From Armigeres subalbatus (taxonomy: Eukaryota > Arthropoda > Insecta > Diptera > Culicidae): a DNA stretch of 64,000 bases. Positions 21,113-32,733 of this stretch are shown here, in pieces (position 1 is the stretch's first letter; each line of letters starts with the position of its first letter). The notes under the pieces were generated by a model. It worked only from the letters and a program-made list of their open reading frames with translations. It ran no database searches and was not told the DNA's origin. The position numbers and the translations under genes are program-made. The stretch spans positions 416,528,283-416,592,282 of the forward strand of contig NC_085140.1 of the NCBI RefSeq assembly GCF_024139115.2, written 5' to 3'.

Positions 21113-22700
21113 CGGAGGCGATACAGTTAGGGCTTGTATAAACTAGATTGGTTAGACTTTTTATGAGATAAGCGAAGGGGTTGAAAGAACGTCTGCAGCG
21201 GGAGGAGAGGATTCCCGCATGTATGTAATAGAAAAAAGTGCTTTAAAACAACGCAAACGAAAACAACTGACCTAGCTTGGTTTTATAACATAGGCTTACG
21301 CTGATACATATTTGAGAACTTATGTAAATTTTAATCGGTTTTGTTAGCCTTTAGTTTTTTTTATAATATGTAATATGTTCTTCAAAATCTGTATTAGAAA
21401 TAATCTGGTCAGCGAAATGCATAGTTGTTACTTTCGAAAGGCTAAAATAGCTCAAAGTTTGATAAATTTTAGTTTTCTGTCTGTCTGCAATTCAAACAAA
21501 ATCAATTGATAGCTAAGAGTCTTATTTTCAATTCAAGGAACGGATGAGGATTTATTCAACAGAAGTGAAACACAGTTCTTATAATAATAAAAAAACAAAT
21601 AATCTTGCTTAACGTTGTTAAGCAAGAATTATAGTTGATAAAATTTTAAATGTTTTTATCATTAATATGTGTACTATTTTTACACAGCAATCAATACTTG
21701 ATCATACAGACAGGATTATAGTATGTAGGCTATCACGCATATTCCAATTTACGTTCGTAAGCTCTTCCGAACGAAAGTTGATGTTCAGTCTTGTTTACGC
21801 CAGACAAATCAAAAGGCAAAATCATTCGAACGAATCGAATTCATTCGAAAGTATCATTTGTACGTAAATAAGAATACGGATGTGTATTGGGCTTCATATC
21901 ATTTTACTGCCGTGAAACGCAAGTCAATCCCATATGCATATGGATGCCATATACAGATGGAACGAACTTGCGATTCACGGCAGTTTACGAAATTAAATAT
22001 GGAGGTTTGATAAAAAATGATATTACTATGTGTTCCGGTCAAAATGAATAAAACCTTTTCCTATACATTTGCTCATTAGAAAATCAATGATACTTCTGAA
22101 TGGATAAATCAAATCAATGTTTCTACAAATATTGCTCAAAGAGTTTTTTTTATATCTCAAGACCCCAATCGGATAAGTAAGTAAAAACAGATTACTAAAA
22201 TAATGAAAATATTTCGATGATATATCTGCGAGCTTTCGATTGATTTTGATTAACTTAACAGCATCTTTTGTGCGCCCAGATTATTACAAAGACAGGCCTT
22301 AGCAGCGAAATAGTTTACAATATCTGCAAAGCTTGACATAAAATATTCACATTACCTGATTTTGTTCTTATACCAAATTCAAATATTTACATCGCCTTTA
22401 GACATATTTCTTTCTTTTTTATTTAAATTTAAAATTAGCATAAACATATTTTAATCGTTTGCAACTAATTTGTATTCGGATAATGAATGACATGGTTTGT
22501 AATAAAAATGAAAATAAATGATCCTTTACTTGTTCCAAGCTGCTTACAGGCCCGTTTCTTGTTTTTCATCTTAGGCATACCTACAAATAAGGTGGTTACG
22601 ATACTTCAAAAATACTTACTTTTGTAAAAAAAATCGGTACGTTGCTTGCACCTGAAATTCACGTAAATTTTACTTGAATTTTCTGAATCATTTGCCGTTA
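21113..22700. other. ATG4 3' flank, AT-rich, no gene
   Basis: Contains the ATG4 3' untranslated region, a perfect small hairpin CTTGCTTAAC/GTTAAGCAAG (21604-21626) and the 77-bp MITE at 21907-21983. Apart from these I see only AT-rich sequence with short chance ORFs. Confidence 0.6.
21907..21983. mobile_element. 77-bp micro-MITE
   Basis: Ends CTGCCGTGAAACGCAAGT and its near inverse ACTTGCGATTCACGGCAG. Flanked by TTTA on both sides (21903-21906, 21984-21987). Confidence 0.7.
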
Positions 22701-22701
22701 T

Positions 22702-23515
22702 GTGTGTGGAATTGGTCATAATGGGAGCACTAGTGCGACAACCAGTGTGACGATTTGTGCGTTCGATAGAAATGGCAAATACGATGGACGAACATGTAAG
22801 TACTGTTCGATTCCAGTTTCCAGCGGTAGTCCGCGTCCAACATGGACGGAGATTGAGAACTTCCTAAAACAGTTGACGAACATGGGAGCGTCCTACAGAA
22901 CCGCACATGAACGATCGATTTTCATTATGTTCATCTCTCTGGAACCAATGAAGCTTTCAACAGAAAATGGGTAGAGGTACCACGGATGTCAATCACAGGT
23001 AGCAATATGAAATACAACTGTGTCTTCGTTTTGCCGCCAAAACAAGTAATAAAAGCTTATCGATGGCACTCGGGCGATACGGGAAAGTGGAATGTTTGAC
23101 AAGGGAAAAATTTCCCGCGGAATCTGGCATGGGGCATGTGGTGTATACATTGACCTGAAAGAAGAAATACCGCCATCGCCTAATTTCGGTGGCCGTAAAG
23201 GACGGATATATTACGACGGTCTCTAGGATGAGTGTTTTCTTTGTCGGGCTGCTGGTCATTGGAAGGATTCTTGCCCCGAACGACCCTCTCGAAATCGTAT
23301 AAAAGACAAGCCTAAAGTCCAACCCCATCCGAGTTCATATGCTGTGATTGTATCCGGAATTGTTGTAGCAGACCCAGAATGCGCGGATAAAATCATTGAA
23401 GATCTTGGGGAAGAAAAAATTGTGAAACATACGGATAAAGTAGCTACGGAACACTTGGACCCGATTGGAAGAGAAGATCTTGAGAACGAACGCAAGTTAG
23501 TAGATAAAGCCCGAT
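22702..23515 (+). pseudogene. Degenerate retrotransposon ORF1/Gag-like gene with CCHC knuckle
   Basis: Plus-strand pieces in several frames. 22702-22974 is an N-terminal part. About 23020-23225 is a segment with KALSMALGRYGKVECLT and GMGHVVYIDLKEEIPPSP. 23226-23515 starts with the zinc knuckle CFLCRAAGHWKDSC and ends in an acidic/charged tail. The layout (RNA-binding fold, single CCHC, then acidic tail) resembles LINE ORF1 or zinc-finger proteins derived from it. Stops at 22974 and near 23226 and frame changes show decay. No partner RT lies beside it in the same orientation. Confidence 0.55.
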
Positions 23516-23829
23516 AAAGCGAGTAAAGTGGTAGATAAAGCAAAGCGGATTCTGTCAGCTGACTTGGAAAACTATGAGGATGTGACAGATGCCGACCTTC
23601 AAGCGATGAGGACCAACAAGCAAACCAACGAAGAGCCCAGTTTGCGTCTTTTTGCGGCAGTTTGAGTTCCTAAGAAGAAATTTGACGTAAATTGAATTTT
23701 TGATATTCAATAAAATAATATGAGATAGGTACAGTAAAGATCTGGTCCGTTCTCGAGTGGCCGTCAAAAAAGCCGGCTTGATATCTTCTCACAAACTCAT
23801 ACACTTTTGGTCACAGACGACGAAAGATG

Positions 23830-24700
23830 ATCTGGGATATTGTAGGCGCCATTAAGAATGAAAATTCTCACACTTCAGCTTGTCGCCTTTCTTGTAGATG
23901 GGTCATATCTGATAGAACTTGCGTGTTTCTTGAGAACGACACAGCTGTTCCACTTCCTCGCACTCCGCTTTTTTCTCATGAAAAAGGCGCTTTTGCTGAC
24001 TCCGCTTCCGTCTATAGCGTTCCATGTTCTGCCGGGACCCTTGGTGCTGCGCAACGGCCACGCTGCGTCCTTCTCCAGAATCTGTCCATTCGTTCCGTCG
24101 ACTACGTCCCACATACCGGTTGGGACGTTGTTCTCCGCTGCGTTGTTAATGGCTGGTTTAACTGTATTCCAGCAGTACTCAACAACTCATCCTCTTCCGG
24201 CACCGCTGCCTCGAGATGCTGCGCGTATGCAGTGGCGGCAACGTTGATTATGCTGAAGTTGAAGTTCCGGCCTTTGATCCTCAACCTGCACATTCTCTCA
24301 TTGATCGGCCACCACCCAATCACGCGGCTTTGCATATCGCCCATCACTATGAAAGCTGTTCCCAGCTCGTGTGTGTTGCCGCAGGTCTGGTAAATCTCTA
24401 AACGTTCGCACCACTGATCCCTTCCAGCAAACCTCCTGCAGCGCTACGGTCCTTGAACACACCTCCGGACAGGAGCAAACCACCTTCCCTGTCAGCATAC
24501 GCCCATAGCTGCCACCGGGTTTGGTTACCCGATCTACATCTACGTATCCCGTCACGAGAAGATAGGGTGAGAGTTGCTGGGTAAGTGGCGAAGGACCGCG
24601 AGGTGGGGTCTATTTTATTCCTCCAGTAGTACGAAGTACCAAGCTTTACCCAACATTTGCCGTGACACACAACCGCACCTCTTACTGAAATAAGCACAAA
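23830..24700 (-). pseudogene. RTE-type LINE endonuclease fragment
   Basis: Minus strand, several frames. The segment QSRVIGWWPINERMCRLRIK then GRNFNFSIINV (24340-24240) matches the endonuclease of the RTE element at 52729-53280, which reads QRVIRWQPINARMCKLRLK. Other pieces (24555-24350 upstream; 24114-23875 downstream, FMRKKRSARKWNS) fit the same domain order. No RT was found next to it. It is a broken remnant of an apurinic-endonuclease-like domain. Confidence 0.6.
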
Positions 24701-24809
24701 GCGGACAGAGCAAGGTAAACGACCGAGGATAAAAGGGCCTGGTAAGATAAATTGGTGATACTGATAATAAAATCAAACACGTCCAGTTTGGGTGCCGTAC
24801 AAACATTAA

Positions 24810-25075
24810 GGTGATTATAGAATGAAGCCCGTGGTGAATTTCAAATTCACCACACGGTTATCTACATACATTTCCAAAAGCCCAAATCTGGCGTAATAGT
24901 TTTCGTACAGTGCCGAAACTCAAATTATGATTGTTCAGCATAACTAAGCAAACGATCTACCATTATTTCATCCCCATACGCGTTGTGGATCTTTCATCTC
25001 GTGCTCTTAAAAAAAATATTGGAAAAGCACGTGGTTTACAAAATGGCCGATTTCTGGCTTCATTCTATAATCACC
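24810..25075. mobile_element. 266-bp MITE with TTAA duplication
   Basis: Terminal repeats GGTGATTATAGAATGAAGCC and inverse, flanked by TTAA at 24806-24809 and 25076-25079. TTAA duplication is the piggyBac hallmark, though the TIR start is not typical; a TAA-type target is also possible. Non-coding. 25080-25486 shows nothing else recognisable. Confidence 0.8.
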
Positions 25076-25486
25076 TTAACTGACTTGAAATAAGTTTATT
25101 TCAGAGCTCTCAAGAATATTCCCTTTTTCTCAATTCACTATTTCATACTCTCTGATTGTTATTGCTCTCTAGCACTAACACAACATTACCCTAATAATTT
25201 TGAAGATTTGTGACTCCGTGGAGTTTTTGATTAAACAAATGAGCCTTATAAATAAATGATTTGAGAAAAAGAACGTCAAAAATTAAGCAAAAATTTCTTC
25301 ACAGCTATGTTTTGTTTGTTTTGAAAGAGATTATAGGTGTTATGATATCATTCAATAAGTACCACTAATAGATGGATATTTGAGTTTTCTAAATGACACT
25401 TCGATCAAATACACCGGCGTGTATTATAAGCCGGTGTTTTTTCAATGCGTGCGCCCGCGTCGAGGCCCGCGTATTGTAGGTCAACT

Positions 25487-25641
25487 CTCGCTTAACTTTT
25501 CAAAAGGACCTAAGTAACATTTTTTCCATGAATTAATTTGAATAGCGCAATCAACAAAACAACATTGAAGCTATTGATTGCAGTATTCAAATTAATTTAT
25601 GAAAAAAATGTTACTTAGGTCCTTTTGAAAAGTTAAGCGTG
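25487..25641. mobile_element. 155-bp palindromic MITE, copy 1
   Basis: Nearly perfect inverted arms starting CTCGCTTAACTTTTCAAAAG. Flanked by AACT (25483-25486, 25642-25645). A copy of exactly the same length is at 46804-46958 with a different 4-bp duplication. Confidence 0.85.
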
Positions 25642-26828
25642 AACTCTGTCTCGCGAAATACAAGCTTTATTCATTTCTTATTAACAATCTTTTTAATAAG
25701 AAAATTATTTTGAGCTTTTTAGTGGAATGTCTTCACTTGTCATAAGACGAGTTAATACAATCCCATTTGTGTGGCGTTGGACAGGCCTATAAACATGAAC
25801 AAGTCTAATATACTGTTCTTCAGTCACATGACAGATCGTAGCAGCCATCGCATGCAAGAGACACATTCGCGCAGGGTGGCCAGATTATATTTTGATAAAT
25901 CGGTAGCTTGACTGTAGAAAAATCGGTAGTTATCGGTAGGCCGAAAAAAGTACCAAATCATATGAAAATGTATATTCTAGGCGCATTTAGCATCATGTTG
26001 AAAAATTTCATATAACCTCTTTCAAAATATTTCACAATATTGAAAAGCTCATTCTTAGAGTCATAGTTTATTGTTTTTATGTACTTTCACTATCAGAAGT
26101 AATATTTATAAGTGGTGATTGTCCCACAAAGTACCTCAATGATTACGTACAGAATAATATAAAATTTCCTAGCACTTTTCTAGTTTGAATCTGAAACTAA
26201 ATAAAATAACAAAGTTCGTGGTTTAATCAGCAGCTTTCTATTTATGTTTAAAATCTATTTCAATATATTTATTACCTATGTTGCTGTTCAGAGAAATTCC
26301 ACATTTGTAAAGTGGATAGGTCGACAATCAGACCAATCCTTTTTACATATGAGGAACTTCTCTTAACACCGGCATTTGCAACCAAATAAATATCCCGATT
26401 TTTTTGAGGTTCGAATCCGCAGAAAAATAGAACTAAGCGGTATGACAGCTTCAAAGATTTGAATCTCAAATGATTTAAGATGAATCTAAAATGACTGAAA
26501 ATGCATGTTTCTCAGATTCAAAATCAATATATCAGAACAATCTGAATGACTGCTGATTTACACTAATAATTTATAAAGTTATCGACCTACTTCAGATAAG
26601 CCTTGTAACATTGTATGTTACCGACGAAGAGAGACCCCTATCAAATGTGATTTTAAATATGCAGACTAGAATATGCCTTTTTGATGATGGAAAGCCGTCA
26701 GCTGTTCTATTAATAATCCTGCATACTAGCAAAAATGAATATTTTTACGAAATTCGTTGCTCATGGAAGGATGCAATTGGAACCCACCGTAGAATAATCT
26801 CTTCTCCTTAATTCAAGAATAGTTGTAT

Positions 26829-27081
26829 CACAGAGAAACAGACATCTCACTTGGAACAAAATGCAATCAATTTCATCGTCACGGAAACATTGCTGCCCAA
26901 TGCTAAAATCAATGTGTGTGGTCAAGCGGCAACCAGATGGCGGTAGTGCGCAAACGTCAAACACAAGCAAAATCGATGGAAGCGCCATCGGTGGCCGATT
27001 GACCACCTACAGAAAATTAAATCAACCTTCAAAAGGGTGAACGATGGAACATGTGTTGAGTGAGACGTCTGTTTCTCTGTG
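26829..27081. mobile_element. 253-bp MITE, second copy, inside the hAT element
   Basis: Same length and inverted orientation relative to 19570-19822, with ends CACAGAGAAACAGACATCTC and the inverse. Flanked by GTTGTAT (26822-26828, 27082-27088); the following base on both sides is C. It is younger than its hAT host. Confidence 0.9.
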
Positions 27082-27591
27082 GTTGTATCATCAAATTTGG
27101 ATTTGGTTGAGAAATACCACACCTTGTTTCTACGCTGCAAAGAAAAAGCTTCCTATCTAAAAGAAATCTCCATATTTTTAGAAATAAACTAGGATAGCAA
27201 TTAGATTAAGATTTGGAGAATACTTAAATTGCAAACTAAAAATTAGCAGGCAAAACTTCCTTAGTTCCAAAAACTTTCAAAAGTTAGTAGAAATATGCTC
27301 GTGACATTACTGTTAATTATTAAATAAACCTGCTAAAGACATTTTGAAGTTAAAGATGCGGATAATCCTCAAATCTTCTTTATTAAAGTGCAGTAATATT
27401 GCAAGTGACACAAAAGATAATTATTGAACACTCTGACCCTGAGTTTAATTTACTTATATGGATTGGACTATGGATTTGATGTAAAATGTTATCATAACAG
27501 ATAAGACAAAATTGAGGTATATGCGACACACTGGAGATTCAACTATTCTGATATTAAATTGCATAGGAATTAACTAACATCATTTAAGGTG

Positions 27592-27736
27592 CTCGCGTTT
27601 TCGGGGGCACATCACTCGGCACGAAGGCGGCGCACAACTGTCATTATTGTTGATTTAGCTTTGCTGCGTCGCAGTATGCGTGAAATGATAAAAATGACAG
27701 TTGTGCGTTGCTGTGGTGTGCCCCCGAAAACGCGAG
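27592..27736. mobile_element. Small inverted-repeat MITE inside the hAT element
   Basis: Arms CTCGCGTTTTCGGGGGCACA and TGTGCCCCCGAAAACGCGAG, extending to GCGCACAACTGTCAT/ATGACAGTTGTGCG. About 145 bp. No clear target duplication. Non-coding. Confidence 0.75.
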
Positions 27737-28030
27737 TACTTTGAAACTTGGATTCCATAAGGAGTGACCTTAAATCGTTTATGATAAAGATGTTGACCGT
27801 GCTTTTGTTTAGCGTGTTGAAAATCGGTAGTTCTCGGTAGGAATTTTGAAAAATCTGTAGTTTTTGATCTTTCGTCTGTGAATCGGTAGGTGAGTCAAAA
27901 ATCGGTAGGACTACCGAGAAATCGGTAGGTCTGGCCACCCTGCATTCGCGGTCAGTCAATTCTTCCTTCGTCACGAGGTCAGTCGCGAGTGTAAGCAATG
28001 TACTTAAACATGATGGGTGATTCGTATGTG

Positions 28031-28940
28031 CCCATCATGTTGTGTAAAGATGTGTGCTTAGGAGTTTTGAACGAACTTCACGGGAAGCCGAAAAGAGGTT
28101 GGAGCGGCGAAGCTTTTTTTGCATAGGTAAGGAGTAATGGTTTCGTTATATTTGTGTGGATGCCGCTCTCGGGCTGGGAGCCGCGGACTCGAGAGATTCT
28201 AATTTTCAAAATGTTTTGCTACAGACCCGCAACTCTCCTCTCAGTGCACAAATTGCGATTTTTTCACGTGGAATTGTCATTGTGTTGTTTTTTAATTAGT
28301 TACAACTATTTCTTCGATTTGCCGCATTGCATAAGTGATTGCGCCGTATGTAAAATTAATTCATACCGTTCACTTATTGAGTTTTGTTGGTAGTTAGCTA
28401 TAAGATATTTTATGAGACGTATGACGGCAGCCCGATTATTTACATTTAAGGTTTTGTTTTGATATGATTCTGCTTGAATATTCCGGTAGACCCGAACACA
28501 AAATGATGTTTGTAACGTTTTACTTTTTATTAATGTTTTTTTCAGCATTTTATGCCTAGAATGTAATGACATGTATAATTTAGCAGCAAACAGGCAAAGG
28601 CAAGACTGACATTTCTAACAGAAAACAAAGAAATGCTTTGTGAACAATTATAATGATAAAAACCTGAATAGTATGAGTTTATTTTCACGTGTACTCTCTC
28701 AACTGCGCTCAGAATGCACACATCTATGCGAGGAATACTTTTTTACAGCTTATTATGGAGATTTTCTGACAATGATTTTTGATGTTTTGATTTTATCCAC
28801 CGACCCTGCCTTTGGGTGCTGTTCTTGGACATTTGAAAAACATCGGATGTTTGGGACGTTTATGTGCTGGCATTTTATGGTTCATACTCTTTGATTGGTA
28901 TGTAAAACAGAGTAACTTTCGTAAGGCTTTCTTTAGATTA
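28031..28940. other. No gene recognised
   Basis: AT-rich sequence between the split repeat and the LINE 3' tail. Only short ORFs (for example 28640-28894 plus) without recognisable features. Confidence 0.5.
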
Positions 28941-29350
28941 TTTGTTTATTTGTTTATTTGTATACATTCATCTGACACTTTGGTGGTCTTAATGAACAAT
29001 TGGCTTAATATACTAACTAACTAAAACATACAACATATAAAAACGCCTTAAGAAATAAAAATTATGCTTAGAAAATAGTTATCATCTTAATGAGAGTCGT
29101 TCTTGAAAGGTCCGCGTGGTTAAGTTGAAATCAAATAGTTCAAAAACGTCATTGAAAATACTACACATAAATCTAATAGGATCATGCTGACCATACTCAA
29201 CGTTTCGCGTTTCAAGGTGGAGGAAATTCCGCTGGCGTAGAATTCTTGTAGGAGCGTAAATATTGATCTCAGTTAGAACAGATGGGGCGTCAATTTCTCC
29301 TTTTAAAATTTTTGCCACAAATACAGCTTGAGCGATGGATCGTCGTCGTT

Positions 29351-30738
29351 CTAGTGTTTGTAGTCCAAGAAGTTGGCAACGTTCTTCATATGGAGGCAGG
29401 TTTGTGGCATCATTCCACGGGAGGAAGCGCAGAGCATATCGTAAGAATTTTTCTGAACTGATTCGATCCTAGCAATCCAGTTGGCGTGGTATGGACACCA
29501 GGAAACCACACTTGACTCCAAAATGGATCGTACCAGCGAGCAATACAGTGATCGCAGGCAGAATGGATCATGGAATTCTGAAGAAATTTTGAATATAAAT
29601 CCAAGCTGTCTATTTGCTTTAGAAATTACATCAGAGTAGTGGACTCGAAATGTGAGGCCACTATCCAGCATAACGCCCAAATCTCGTACTTGCGTTACTC
29701 TTTGCAACGGCTGGTCTGCGATGGTATAGTCAAAGACAAATGGTTTGATCTTTCGATGAAACGAGATGATACTGCATTTAGCAATGCTAACTGTCATGAA
29801 GTTTCTGGAACACCACATTACAAAACAATCTACCATCTTCTGAAGCTCCATGCAATCTTGTAGACTCTTAATTATCATGTAGATCTTGACATCGTCTGCG
29901 AAAAACGATCGGCATCCGGGTGGCAACAATATATCGATTTCGTTTATGAATAGCACAAAAAGCAATGGGCCCAGATTGCTTCCTTGAGGAACTCCGGAAA
30001 TGTTACAAAACGTTTCAGACTGTTCAGTTCCTATTTTGACACACAGTGTGCGATTAGACAGGTACGATCTTAACCATGAGACAAATGCGGGGGAAACGCC
30101 AATTTTCTCCAATCTAGCTAGTATATTCCATGGTCAACACGATCAAAGGCTGCTTTGAGGTCCGTATAGACAGCATCAACCTGAGCACCAGAATCCATGC
30201 TACGTAGGCACTTGGAAAGGAATTGAACTAAGTTCGTTGAAACAGATCTCTTTGGAAAGAATCCGTGTTGATCAGAGGAAATGTAACGCCGGCAACTAGC
30301 AAACAGAGCATCATTTACAATAATCTCGAACACCTTCGAGCTAGCACACAGCGAAGTAATGCCACGATAGTTTTGAATGTCTGCCTTGTCACCTTTCTTG
30401 TGGACAGGGAACATAACCGATGATTTCCAACAAGTAGGGAATTTACGTTGCGCCAAGGAATTATTGAATATAACAGTGAGTGGATATACAAAAGCACAGG
30501 CAGGAATTCCGTCAGGACCAATAGAGCTGGACTGTTTCAATTTATCGATTGCTGCTTTAACAAGATGCGTAGAGATTTCGAAGCAACTTAACTCAACCGT
30601 ATTCCTAGGAGTGTCATGAAGTGCTGCGATTATTTGCGATTGCGATGCTACAGAACCGTTGAATGCAGTCTTGAAATGTTCCACGAACAGGTTGCATTTA
30701 CCTTGCAGCGTACTGGCGGACTTGTCCTTAAGGTGCAT
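29351..30738 (-). pseudogene. LINE reverse transcriptase, broken
   Basis: 30738-30118 carries fingers and palm (SSSIGPDGIPACAF, KKGDKADIQNYRGIT, DLKAAFDRVDHG). A stop at 30118 and a frame change precede 30112-29351, with SGVPQGSNLGPLLFVLFINE and the catalytic FFADDVKIY. Another slip near 29440 leads into the C-terminal segment. All RT core motifs are present but not in one frame. Known function: target-primed reverse transcription. Confidence 0.85.
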
Positions 30739-31115
30739 TTGAAACCCGCTTCAAGAATGGACAACGAGATCGACAGTAACTACGTAAAGCTTTTGACCTC
30801 GCTCGTTTCAACTGACACAATCGGGAATTCGACCATGGTGGTTTAGGGACAGGTCGACGGAGAGGAACGCAGTCAAAGATGGCTTGATTCACCTGCTCGT
30901 TGAAATAATCCACTGCGTCATCAACGCAAGTTGCCGTACCAAGAGCTCGCCAGTCAATGGCAGAGATTGTCTCACACAAAGTAGTGTAATCGGCGCGATG
31001 AAAATCCAGGCTATGTACATCCGCGACATCTTCGTATACCGTTGGGAGTTTCAGTTGAATGGTGATCTCAAGGGCCGGATGGTTCAGATCGAGGTCGATC
31101 AAAGGCTCCGTAGCA

Positions 31116-31946
31116 TTAAAACAGAAGATTCACTTTGATGTTGTCATTAACTAGAACCAAGTCAAGTATACGAGAATTGTGATTATCAATGTGTTTGATT
31201 TGCATAAGGCCGTTTAGACTCAATCCGGCTAACAAAATTGAGGTAGAGTCTGGGGGGTACGATGGCTGCACATCCAAGACCGGGAACGTAGTCTGCGCAG
31301 TAGACCATACCAGATTGGATTGATTGTAATCTCCAAGCTGAATTGCGACGTCCAATTCATCCAAATCTGAATGAATTGCCCGAATAGATTCGACATGATT
31401 GTTAATATCAGTGACATTTGTTCGCCGGTCTGGCGGTAGGTAAAGAACTCCGATGCTAGCAGTACCAGTGGGCATTTTAATCCTGATCCATAGTTGTTCG
31501 AGGGAGTCACAGACCGGTGTAGGATCTATGCAACAACTTAAACGCGTCGATACGGCAATTAGGACGCCGCCGCCTCTTGATTTAGTGCTGTTTCGTTGGT
31601 TGCGATCATTTCGAAAAACTGTATACGAGGTATCAAACAGTTGCGTAGACAAAATGCGGTCATCAAGCCATGTCTCTGTAAGGACTATGACATCGTAGAA
31701 TGCATCCGAAGCAGTTAAGAAGAAGTCATCAATCTTAGTGCGTAAGCCTCTAACGTTCTGATAGTATATTTTAAGTTGGCCTTCGGCTGAATCCGTACTA
31801 TTACTAACAGGAAACCGGTGGACATCAAAGTTGACGGCATCGGATGTTGTACTGCTACAATATAAGGGTGCATCAGGCAGAGAGAATGAAGGACAGCTTG
31901 GGTACTTGCCTGCGAGGAGATTTCGGAAGACCCCTTCCCTATCCAC
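31116..31946 (-). CDS. LINE apurinic-type endonuclease domain
   Basis: An open stretch of about 277 codons. After the unit-derived start (DREGVFRNLLAGKYPSC) comes KIYYQNVRGLRTKIDDFF, then VIVLTETWLDD (catalytic Glu), RGGGVLIAV, and LGDYNQSNLVWS (Asp and Asn of the fold), ending near RILDLVLVND. This is the nicking endonuclease that selects LINE target sites. It joins the RT frame through a linker at 31102-30728 after a frame change. Confidence 0.8.
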   Translation of the reverse strand: MDREGVFRNLLAGKYPSCPSFSLPDAPLYCSSTTSDAVNFDVHRFPVSNSTDSAEGQLKIYYQNVRGLRTKIDDFFLTASDAFYDVIVLTETWLDDRILSTQLFDTSYTVFRNDRNQRNSTKSRGGGVLIAVSTRLSCCIDPTPVCDSLEQLWIRIKMPTGTASIGVLYLPPDRRTNVTDINNHVESIRAIHSDLDELDVAIQLGDYNQSNLVWSTAQTTFPVLDVQPSYPPDSTSILLAGLSLNGLMQIKHIDNHNSRILDLVLVNDNIKVNLLF

Positions 31947-32722
31947 GAGAACAGGGCCGGGGTGACTCTGATGACAAGAATCGGTGGCGTCATGAAAATG
32001 GCTGCTGATTTTGGATGGCGCGACTGTCTTTCGGGAGGGTTGGGGACTTCCTTACGGCTATCGCAGGTGCATCCCGGTTGGTGTGAATCGCAAATAGGGC
32101 TTCCGTTTTCGCTGGTGCTGGAACATACTGCTATACTGATATCTTCAAAATGTGATCGTTCTTGGGCAGGGACGAAAGCCGTAGCTTTCACATTTGAACA
32201 GGTTGGATGAGTGATGGAGTAGATGGCGTTAAGGTTGGTGTTGCTGCAATCCGAAAGAGCATCAGGCAGATGAGAAGAAGAACAGCTAGGGTACTTGCCT
32301 GCGAGGAGGTTTCGGAAGACCCCTTCCCTATCCACGAGAACAGGGCCGGGGTGACTCTGATGACAGGAATCGGTGGCGTCTTGAAAAAGGCTGCTGAGGT
32401 TGGATGGCGCGACTGTTTCGGGAGGGTCGGGGACTTCCTTACGGCTATCACAGGTGCACCCCGGTTGGTGTAAATCGCAAATAGGGCTTCCGTTTTCGCT
32501 GGTGCTGGAACATACTGCTATACTGCTATCTTCAAAATGTGGTCGTTCTTGGGCAGGGACGAAAGCCGTAGCTTTCACATTTGAACAGGTTGGATAAGTG
32601 ACGGAGTAGATGGCGTTGAAGTTGGTGTTGCTGCAATCCGAAAGTGCATCAGACAGATAATCAGAAGAACAGCTAGGGTACTTGCCTGCGAGGAGATTTC
32701 GGAAGACCCCTTCCCTATCCAC
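31944..32722 (-). repeat. Tandem 387/389-bp coding repeats at the LINE 5' end
   Basis: The phrase DREGVFRNLLAGKYPSC starts at 32722, 32335 and 31946. Two full units (387 and 389 bp) are followed by the copy that leads into the endonuclease. Units read in protein as SNVKATAFVPAQER, ENGSPICD.HQPGCTCDSRKEVP, and so on. The first unit length is divisible by three and keeps the frame open; the second is not and shifts it. Confidence 0.85.
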
Positions 32723-32733
32723 GAGAACAGGGC

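Larger units (their letters stand above)
25872..27942. mobile_element. Non-autonomous hAT element
   Basis: Terminal repeats CAGGGTGGCCAGA and TCTGGCCACCCTG are flanked by the 8-bp duplication CATTCGCG (25864-25871, 27943-27950). Target length and CAGGG start are typical of hAT transposons. The pre-insertion site is preserved in the repeat copy at 35185-35192, proving the borders. Subterminal ATCGGTAG motifs recur at both ends (25900-25940 and 27820-27930). No hAT transposase was seen in its 2.07 kb. Two MITEs are nested in it (26829-27081, 27592-27736). Confidence 0.9.
25735..28017. repeat. Dispersed repeat (copy split by hAT element)
   Basis: 25735-25871 and 27951-28017 are one repeat, interrupted by the hAT element. 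The undisrupted copy is at 35085-35275 (GTGTGGCGTTGGACAGGCCT through GATGGGTGATTCGTATGTG). The left end also holds CACTTGTCATAAGACGAG, the terminal motif of the foldback family at 59933-60275. Confidence 0.75.
28941..32733 (-). mobile_element. CR1/L2-like LINE with tandem 5' units
   Basis: Minus strand. The 5' end lies at about 32733, where the first tandem unit starts (GTTCTCGTGGATAGG). The 3' end is an iterated AAATAAAC tail (28941-28960). Contents in order: tandem 5' units (31944-32722), endonuclease (31946-31116), linker (31102-30728), RT (30738-29351), and a C-terminal region (29400-29082, with PPYEERCQLLGL and FVAKILKGEIDAPS). No RNase H. Several frame breaks. Clade from RT style and the absence of RNase H; L2 versus CR1 is not resolved. 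Confidence 0.85.
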
